From an uncultured Methanomassiliicoccales archaeon (GTDB lineage Archaea; Thermoplasmatota; Thermoplasmata; SG8-5): a DNA stretch of 10,841 bases. The DNA is taken from the NCBI GenBank assembly GCA_938004075.1, contig CALKWP010000072.1:1-10841 (forward strand), read 5' to 3'. Position numbers and translations under genes: made by a program. Shown here in pieces: positions 6,579 to 10,841 of this stretch. The notes beneath the pieces were generated by a model that did no database searches, had not been told where the DNA came from, and saw nothing but the letters and a program-made list of their open reading frames with translations. Position 1 is the stretch's first letter; each line of letters begins with the position of its first letter.

Positions 6579-7640
6579 TCAAACCACATGCAGCATCTCA
6601 TCGTACCTGACAACCGGCACGGTCACGCCAAGTTTTTTCATGTATGAAGGCCTGGCAATGGTCACGGCGACCATGCTAGATGGGTCCAAGATCTGAATGC
6701 TGCTGCGGTCATGCGTGACAACCACGGCTTCCATGATCTCGTGCTGCCTGGCAACCAGCCGCAAACCGGATTCGTTAACCGACACCCTGTCCAATTCCCC
6801 GTTCCGGGCGCTCTTCAGGACAAGGACCTTGCCGTCATTGGCATCCACCAGATACACCTTTTCTTTGAGGGACACTACATCGCCCTCCCTGAAAAAGGGT
6901 AGCCGCACCAGTATGCTGTACCTGTAAAGGTCGTTCCCGTCCTTCATCCCAACCAGAGAGGGGGATTCATTCACGGTGGCGGCGAACCTGTTCCTGAATT
7001 TGTTGGCGATTGTCCTGGCCAGGGCCGAGGAGCCAAGATAGAAATCCATGCCGCCCTTTACTGCGGAATATTTTGTGATGAATGCATTCTCATCGGTGCT
7101 TGCGTGCTCTTCAACAATTTTTAAGACCATCTGCGTCTCTTCCGCAAGCTCCGCATCGGCATTCTTCAAAGTCAGGCCGTCCCGCCTGAGCTGGATAATG
7201 GCCTCGTAATAGTCACCGCTCTGCCTTGAGCAGGTCGGACATTTCTGGTATCTTATGCGGATGCCCAGATTGAAATCCAGGCTGAGGTATTCCCCTGCCA
7301 CCTTGAAATGCGCCTTTCCGGAGACCCTGTGCTCGCCCTTTATTGGTTCAAAGTCGGGAATTTCCCAGCGCAATTCCTCCACCTGGCCATGGGTCTTGGT
7401 TTCCTTTTCCAGAATCGATGCGGCGACATCCTCGTGCGGCATATCCCTCCACACGGAACGGTCAAGGACCTTCCAGCAGCCCTGGCAGACTTCCACCGAG
7501 ATGTATTCAGGCGGTTCGATAAGATTCTTGGAGAGAAGGCATTTCATGCAAAGATGACCATGCACCTCTTTCTCTGAACCGCATTCAACGCAGAACAGGT
7601 TTTCACCCCATGCAGAAGAACATTGCGTACGGTATTTCAT
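6579..7640 (-). CDS. nmd3: Archaeal NMD3 family protein
   Basis: This 353-residue protein is an archaeal homologue of NMD3, which in eukaryotes is the export adaptor of the large ribosomal subunit. In archaea it is expected to bind the 50S subunit during maturation, since there is no nucleus (inference). The N-terminal zinc-binding part has CVEC (17-20) with CMKC (31-34), then CQGC (52-55) and CPTC (134-137), i.e. four CxxC pairs. The remainder matches the NMD3 pattern, with SALARTIANKFRNRF (206-220) and a beta-rich C-terminal region (SVNESGLRLV and following). The only standard start in frame near the zinc motifs is the ATG at 7640, which overlaps the end of the DUF424 gene by 38 bases and has no clear Shine-Dalgarno site, suggesting translational coupling. 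It is the last gene of the MCM-DUF424-NMD3 unit. Confidence 0.88.
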   Translation of the reverse strand: MKYRTQCSSAWGENLFCVECGSEKEVHGHLCMKCLLSKNLIEPPEYISVEVCQGCWKVLDRSVWRDMPHEDVAASILEKETKTHGQVEELRWEIPDFEPIKGEHRVSGKAHFKVAGEYLSLDFNLGIRIRYQKCPTCSRQSGDYYEAIIQLRRDGLTLKNADAELAEETQMVLKIVEEHASTDENAFITKYSAVKGGMDFYLGSSALARTIANKFRNRFAATVNESPSLVGMKDGNDLYRYSILVRLPFFREGDVVSLKEKVYLVDANDGKVLVLKSARNGELDRVSVNESGLRLVARQHEIMEAVVVTHDRSSIQILDPSSMVAVTIARPSYMKKLGVTVPVVRYDEMLHVV

Positions 7641-7899
7641 TCACTTTGGACACGGCATCCGGCAAAACGCAGCCTTCCTCGATGGCGATTCTGACAACGG
7701 CAGCGCCAACAAGATTGGCGGATGTGGCCCTTGCCAGCATTCCTCGGAATTCTTTTTCGGTGACCTGATCGGTGCCGAAGAATCCCGCATCCACTTTTAT
7801 GCTGACCTTTCCCTCTTCAAGCGCCTTGCCCAGCAATTCGGAATCGCATGCGGCCAGGATTATCTCAAAACCGGTCTTGTGGAATTTGGCTGTAATCAT
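7603..7899 (-). CDS. DUF424 family protein (COG2412)
   Basis: This 98-residue protein matches the short archaeal DUF424 family by its opening MITAKFHKTGFEIILAACD, the LLGKALEEG segment (22-30), SANLVGAAVVRIAIEEG (59-75) and the end, VNEIPYAMFF (86-95). The family is small, conserved in archaea and of unknown function. Its frequent placement near translation genes suggests an RNA or ribosome-related role; here it lies between mcm and nmd3. It starts 4 bases after the MCM stop and overlaps the NMD3 start by 38 bases, so it is embedded in one transcript. No catalytic motif is visible. Confidence in the family is good; confidence in any function is low. Confidence 0.85.
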   Translation of the reverse strand: MITAKFHKTGFEIILAACDSELLGKALEEGKVSIKVDAGFFGTDQVTEKEFRGMLARATSANLVGAAVVRIAIEEGCVLPDAVSKVNEIPYAMFFCMG

Positions 7900-7903
7900 T
7901 GTA

Positions 7904-10084
7904 TCAGAGCTCGTGAACTAGTTTGTAAACAGGCTCTTCGCCCCTCTTTCCGACCTGGAACAGCTCGCCGTTCTTCCTCATGCCCTCCCAGATGGCCAGT
8001 ACCCTGTCCTCGGGGATGTTGATGTCAGCAGCGCCAAGTATGACCTCGGCCAGAGTGAATCCCTGGCTGTCCTGAGATGTTAGCTCCTTCATCAGCTTGT
8101 TGACGGCAATGCGCCTCTGCTGCTGGCTCTGCGGAACTCCGGTGTTGAGGAGGTCGCTGTCCCATTCGAGCTCGTCCCCACCCCTGCCGATAACACGCCG
8201 CAGGTATTCCCTGACTATCCTTATGGCTCTTTCAGCATCGTCGATGGTGACCTCATCGGACATCCGGGCCCTGGCGCTGGCTTCTGCAACGCGGACGAAA
8301 CCTTCCAGCTGCCTTGCCGTGATGGGCACTGCCCTGGATTCAGCGTTCTCTCCCAGCTTTCTTACCTCGAGATAGTAGGATTTCAAGCGTGCGATTGCTT
8401 CCTCAGTGAGGACCGGGAATTTGCGCTTCTTGGCGACGTAAACATATTTTCTGAGTATGACCGGGTCAATGATGGGCTTTCTTGTGCGGTCCATTGCCTC
8501 GAAATCCTCGCGGTCGTAAGTCTCATCGGACTCGCCCCGGCTGTTGTACCTCTCCCTCATCTCGCCAACAAGATGCGAATTCAATATGTGGTCCGCAATC
8601 TTTGCGTCCTCAGCGGCGTCAGGGCGGTCGTATATCGGGAATATGAGGTCGAACCTGGAAAGCAATGTCGGAGGCAGGTTGATCTGGTCGGCAATGATGT
8701 CGCTCTGGGTGAACCTTCCGAATTTCGGATTTGCGGCACCGAGTATGGAGCACCGCGACTGAAGCGTCGCAGTTATGCCTGCCTTGGCGACGGATATCGT
8801 CTGCTGTTCCATGGCTTCATGCATGCTGCTCCTGTCCTCCTTGGTCATCTTGTCCAGTTCGTCCACGCATGCAAGGCCTTTGTCCGCGAGGACGAGTGCG
8901 CCTGCTTCCAGGGTCCAGCGGCCCTCGCCGAAATCGTCTTTCACGGCAGCGGCAGTCAAGCCGGCGCTTGTGGCGGACTTTCCGGATGCGTATATGCCTC
9001 TGGGCGTAACTTCGGACATATGCCTGAGAAGCTGGGATTTGGCAGTGCCCGGGTCGCCCACAAGCAGGATGTGGATGTCGCCTCTGATGCGGGTGTTATC
9101 TGGCATGATCTTGGTTATCCCGCCGAAAAGCTGAAGGGCCAGCGCCTCCTTCTCGAATTCGAGACCGAATATTGTTGGTGAGATGGAATCCCTTATCAGC
9201 TCGATGGCGTCCGGGTTCTTTCCCAGAGCGTCTATCTGCTCCTGCTCCTCAGGGGAAATCTCCATCTCGTAAGCGTCCGCTTCCTTGAACTCGAGGCTGT
9301 TGACGTTCATGAAAATATCGAAAGTTGTCTGGCCCTGGGAGCCTTTCTGCCTCATCCGGCTGTCCAGTATCCCGTTGATGATTATCCTGGCCCCGGGAAA
9401 TATCTGGCCGGCTATGTCGTCTTCCAGGTAGGCGATCAACGATTGCGGCTGGGCGCCGGCATTGAGGGCTTCTGGCTGCTCCTGGATCTCTATCTTTTCG
9501 GTATCGACAAATGTGGATAATTCCTTGATGAGCTTGAATCTGGTTGAGCCGGCAGCGCGGCCGCAGCCTCCGCCGCCGTCCTCCATCTTCTCGCATTCCA
9601 GAGGTTCCCTGAGCTGGGCTTCCTCCTGGGCGATTGTGGTTATGTACCCGCACCTGAGGCACTTGAATGCGGCGGAAAGAACCTTCGGCCTCACCTCGTT
9701 GGACTTCCTCACCAGGCCCTCGACGGAGATGAACTCGCTCATGTGCTTTGCCCGGATGTCACGGATGCCGACGCGGATGCCGCTCTGCTTGTCCGATGGG
9801 AGCTCCTTGATGCGGAGATGGATGTGCGCCCCTTCCTCCATGGTCTGGGCGGCCTTGGCGATGTCGGCTATTTTGATTTCGCCGGCCTTGAGATATTTTT
9901 CCGGCTGGTGGAGCAGGCCATCTGCGAAATCCACATCGAAATGCTCCAGATGCTCGTACTTCACCTCTAGGCTGCGCTCCTCTGGGTATATGCTTGCGAT
10001 GGCGGCGATGAGCTTGTCATAGCCATATTGGACCAGGAATTCCTCCCACCGGTCCTGCAATGGCGCGCTGGCTGATTCTGGCAC
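7904..10084 (-). CDS. mcm: MCM replicative DNA helicase (minichromosome maintenance protein)
   Basis: MCM is the archaeal replicative helicase: a homohexamer that unwinds DNA 3' to 5'. With the GTG start the protein has 726 residues, close to the family norm, and no intein. In order: the N-terminal domain with a zinc ribbon (Cys142, Cys145, Cys164, Cys174), the AAA+ Walker A GDPGTAKS (343-350), Walker B LACVDELDKM (404-413), sensor 1 in GAANPKFGRF (Asn452), the arginine finger in LSRFD (Arg477) and a C-terminal winged-helix region (about 660-726). The GTG at 10084 is preferred because GGGGGAG lies 6 bases ahead; a longer frame would use TTG at 10105, which lies inside a palindrome and has no ribosome site. 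It is the first gene of a unit with DUF424 (4-base gap) and NMD3, coupling replication with ribosome factors. Confidence 0.96.
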   Translation of the reverse strand: MPESASAPLQDRWEEFLVQYGYDKLIAAIASIYPEERSLEVKYEHLEHFDVDFADGLLHQPEKYLKAGEIKIADIAKAAQTMEEGAHIHLRIKELPSDKQSGIRVGIRDIRAKHMSEFISVEGLVRKSNEVRPKVLSAAFKCLRCGYITTIAQEEAQLREPLECEKMEDGGGGCGRAAGSTRFKLIKELSTFVDTEKIEIQEQPEALNAGAQPQSLIAYLEDDIAGQIFPGARIIINGILDSRMRQKGSQGQTTFDIFMNVNSLEFKEADAYEMEISPEEQEQIDALGKNPDAIELIRDSISPTIFGLEFEKEALALQLFGGITKIMPDNTRIRGDIHILLVGDPGTAKSQLLRHMSEVTPRGIYASGKSATSAGLTAAAVKDDFGEGRWTLEAGALVLADKGLACVDELDKMTKEDRSSMHEAMEQQTISVAKAGITATLQSRCSILGAANPKFGRFTQSDIIADQINLPPTLLSRFDLIFPIYDRPDAAEDAKIADHILNSHLVGEMRERYNSRGESDETYDREDFEAMDRTRKPIIDPVILRKYVYVAKKRKFPVLTEEAIARLKSYYLEVRKLGENAESRAVPITARQLEGFVRVAEASARARMSDEVTIDDAERAIRIVREYLRRVIGRGGDELEWDSDLLNTGVPQSQQQRRIAVNKLMKELTSQDSQGFTLAEVILGAADINIPEDRVLAIWEGMRKNGELFQVGKRGEEPVYKLVHEL

Positions 10085-10090
10085 TACGTG

Positions 10091-10097
10091 CTCCCCC
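10091..10097 (-). promoter_or_regulatory. Shine-Dalgarno site that decides the MCM start
   Basis: The minus strand reads GGGGGAG six bases ahead of the GTG at 10084. It would lie inside the coding region if the TTG at 10105 were used, so the shorter form is favoured. Confidence 0.75.
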
Positions 10098-10114
10098 TTT
10101 ATCAAAATGATAAA
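10098..10114. promoter_or_regulatory. 17-bp palindrome in the MCM leader, possible operator
   Basis: TTTATCA and TGATAAA form perfect 7-bp arms around three central bases. The palindrome lies just downstream of the predicted MCM transcription start and just ahead of the Shine-Dalgarno site, a good place for a repressor site or an RNA hairpin controlling translation. Function is inference. Confidence 0.45.
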
Positions 10115-10136
10115 AGCTATTGTGTAAAGTCATCAA

Positions 10137-10147
10137 CTATTAAATAG
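10137..10147 (-). promoter_or_regulatory. TATA-like element of the MCM-DUF424-NMD3 unit
   Basis: The minus strand reads CTATTTAATAG, 53-63 bases ahead of the GTG start. A transcription start near 10117 and a leader of about 30 bases would follow. Confidence 0.5.
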
Positions 10148-10201
10148 ATAACGTGCAACCAAGAAAGTGCGGACCACCAAGGCAGAAAGCAAAGAAACAA
10201 A

Positions 10202-10210
10202 TTATAAAAA
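10202..10210 (+). promoter_or_regulatory. TATA-like element of the small cysteine protein gene
   Basis: TTATAAAAA lies 22-30 bases ahead of the ATG at 10232, so the mRNA is probably leaderless. No Shine-Dalgarno site is seen, in agreement. This placement supports the small gene as real. Confidence 0.55.
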
Positions 10211-10231
10211 CGGGCCGCGATACTTGATGGC

Positions 10232-10402
10232 ATGAACGCCATTGAAACAGAGGTATTGAAGGCTGCCAAGGATGGCAAGATCAACTGCGCCCAGGCACTG
10301 GCCATAGCAAGGGAGTTGAATGTCCCGGCCAGGGAAGTGGGGGTGGCAATAGATGGGCTGGGCATCCGCATCTGCAATTGCCAGTTGGGATGTTTTGTTT
10401 GA
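10232..10402 (+). CDS. Small 56-residue protein with CxC-QLGC tail
   Basis: This short protein opens MNAIETEVLKAAKDGKINCA and ends ICNCQLGCFV. The first 45 residues look like two or three helices (ALAIARELNVPAREVGVAID), similar in pattern to a helix-turn-helix. The tail carries Cys48, Cys50 and Cys54, with a further Cys19, which could bind a metal or an iron-sulfur cluster. I recall similar CQLGCF endings in small uncharacterised archaeal and bacterial proteins but cannot name the family. Support for the gene: the well-placed TATA element, wobble positions that look coding, an ATG with no competing start (the ATG at 10227 hits a stop after two codons), and the neighbouring mobB on the same strand. 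A link to molybdenum or tungsten enzymes is a guess from context. It could be a regulator. Confidence 0.7.
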   Translation: MNAIETEVLKAAKDGKINCAQALAIARELNVPAREVGVAIDGLGIRICNCQLGCFV

Positions 10403-10494
10403 TTTGCAGGTTATGAGTTCATAATGTAAGACCGGCCTTAAACATCATGCCAAAGGTATTCAATAGGATTAATGTATATATGCCTGGTGATGCC

Positions 10495-10797
10495 ATGATT
10501 ATCGTTTCACTCATCGGGCTGAAAAAGACTGGTAAGACTACCTGCATCGAGGCACTTATTAAGGAATTCAAATCCAGGGGGATGAAAGTGGGCACTGTCA
10601 AATCCATGGTTCATTCAAAATTCACCATAGATACAGAGGGGAAGGACACCTGGCGACATCAGGAGGCGGGCGCGGATTTCGTGGTCTCCCTCTCAAAGGA
10701 CGAGATTGCGTACATCGAGAAGCGTCCGGCCCGCAGCCGCCTGGACGAGTTCATCAGATTCATTCCTGAAGATACTGACATCCTCATCTGCGAAGGA
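10495..10797 (+). CDS. mobB: MobB-like molybdopterin-guanine dinucleotide biosynthesis GTPase (3' truncated)
   Basis: About 101 genuine residues are present. The start, MIIVSLIGLKKTGKTT, contains the P-loop GLKKTGKT (8-15). It is followed by VGTVKSMVH (32-40) and the family motif FTIDTEGKDTWRHQEAGAD (43-61). It ends at DILICEG (95-101), which in MobB normally continues as the EGFK-type motif. MobB supports attachment of the GMP moiety to molybdopterin, working with MobA. The ATG at 10495 is chosen because family members begin right before the P-loop strand. An in-frame ATG at 10447 would add 16 unlike residues (an AT-rich TGTATATA at 10474-10481 would then be coding). The frame then runs into adapter sequence; the last six apparent residues and the stop near 10818 are artefacts. 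The true C-terminus lies outside the window. Confidence 0.88.
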
Positions 10798-10841
10798 GAT
10801 CGGAAGAGCGTCGTGTAGGGAAAGAGTGTAGATCTCGGTGG
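10797..10841. other. Illumina TruSeq adapter read-through at the contig end
   Basis: From AGATCGGAAGAGC onward, the last 45 bases agree with the reverse complement of the Illumina TruSeq universal adapter as I know it, through to the last base of the window. The first base (A10797) could be either genomic or adapter. This is technical contamination and no biological feature should be called from it. Confidence 0.97.

Noticed and set aside
8573..10022. Long plus-strand frames opposite mcm (for example 8573-9181 and 9462-10022)
   Set aside because: Shadows of the well-supported MCM gene; no motif or ribosome site.
10117..10377. An 86-residue minus-strand frame upstream of mcm
   Set aside because: It is antisense to the small cysteine protein gene and crosses the divergent promoter region; its product has no family features.
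10447..10494. An upstream ATG adding 16 residues to MobB
   Set aside because: The added residues do not resemble the family, which normally starts just before the P-loop strand; it remains possible.
1..10841. CRISPR array, insertion sequence, intein or attachment site
   Set aside because: No regularly spaced direct repeats, no transposase or integrase frame, and the MCM frame is uninterrupted by an intein.

Overview
The window looks archaeal. It carries an MCM replicative helicase, archaeal NMD3, DUF424, UPF0201 (COG1325), DUF373 and a KaiC-like ATPase. AT-rich TATA elements sit about 25 bases ahead of several starts, and some genes appear leaderless. The combination with a Ras/Rab-like GTPase and a double-domain ThyX fits a euryarchaeal lineage related to Thermoplasmata (for example near Methanomassiliicoccales). 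That placement is inference from gene content; no marker gene was compared.

Layout. Bases 1-427 are AT-rich, with no convincing gene but several strong inverted repeats, including a possible folded RNA at 135-212. Then, on the plus strand, come a UPF0201 RNA-binding protein and a TIM-barrel sugar isomerase/epimerase-like protein joined by an ATGA overlap, followed by a DUF373 membrane protein with its own promoter. A histidine phosphatase on the minus strand converges on DUF373. It shares a divergent promoter region with a 504-residue tandem ThyX on the plus strand. From 5166 to about 10.1 kb everything is on the minus strand, in two transcription units: MCM - DUF424 - NMD3 (replication helicase with translation/ribosome factors), then KaiC-like ATPase - Ras-like GTPase. 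After a divergent promoter region the plus strand resumes with a 56-residue cysteine-rich small protein and a truncated MobB (molybdenum cofactor GTPase).

Most genes are core information-processing or nucleotide-metabolism genes. The more unusual parts are the tandem ThyX, whose two halves have lost complementary motifs; the two-gene GTPase/ATPase operon; the small CxC-QLGC protein beside mobB; and the structured AT-rich left end.

The last 45 bases (10797-10841) are not genomic. They match the Illumina TruSeq adapter read-through sequence as I know it. The MobB reading frame runs into it, so its apparent C-terminus and stop codon are artefacts of an untrimmed contig end.
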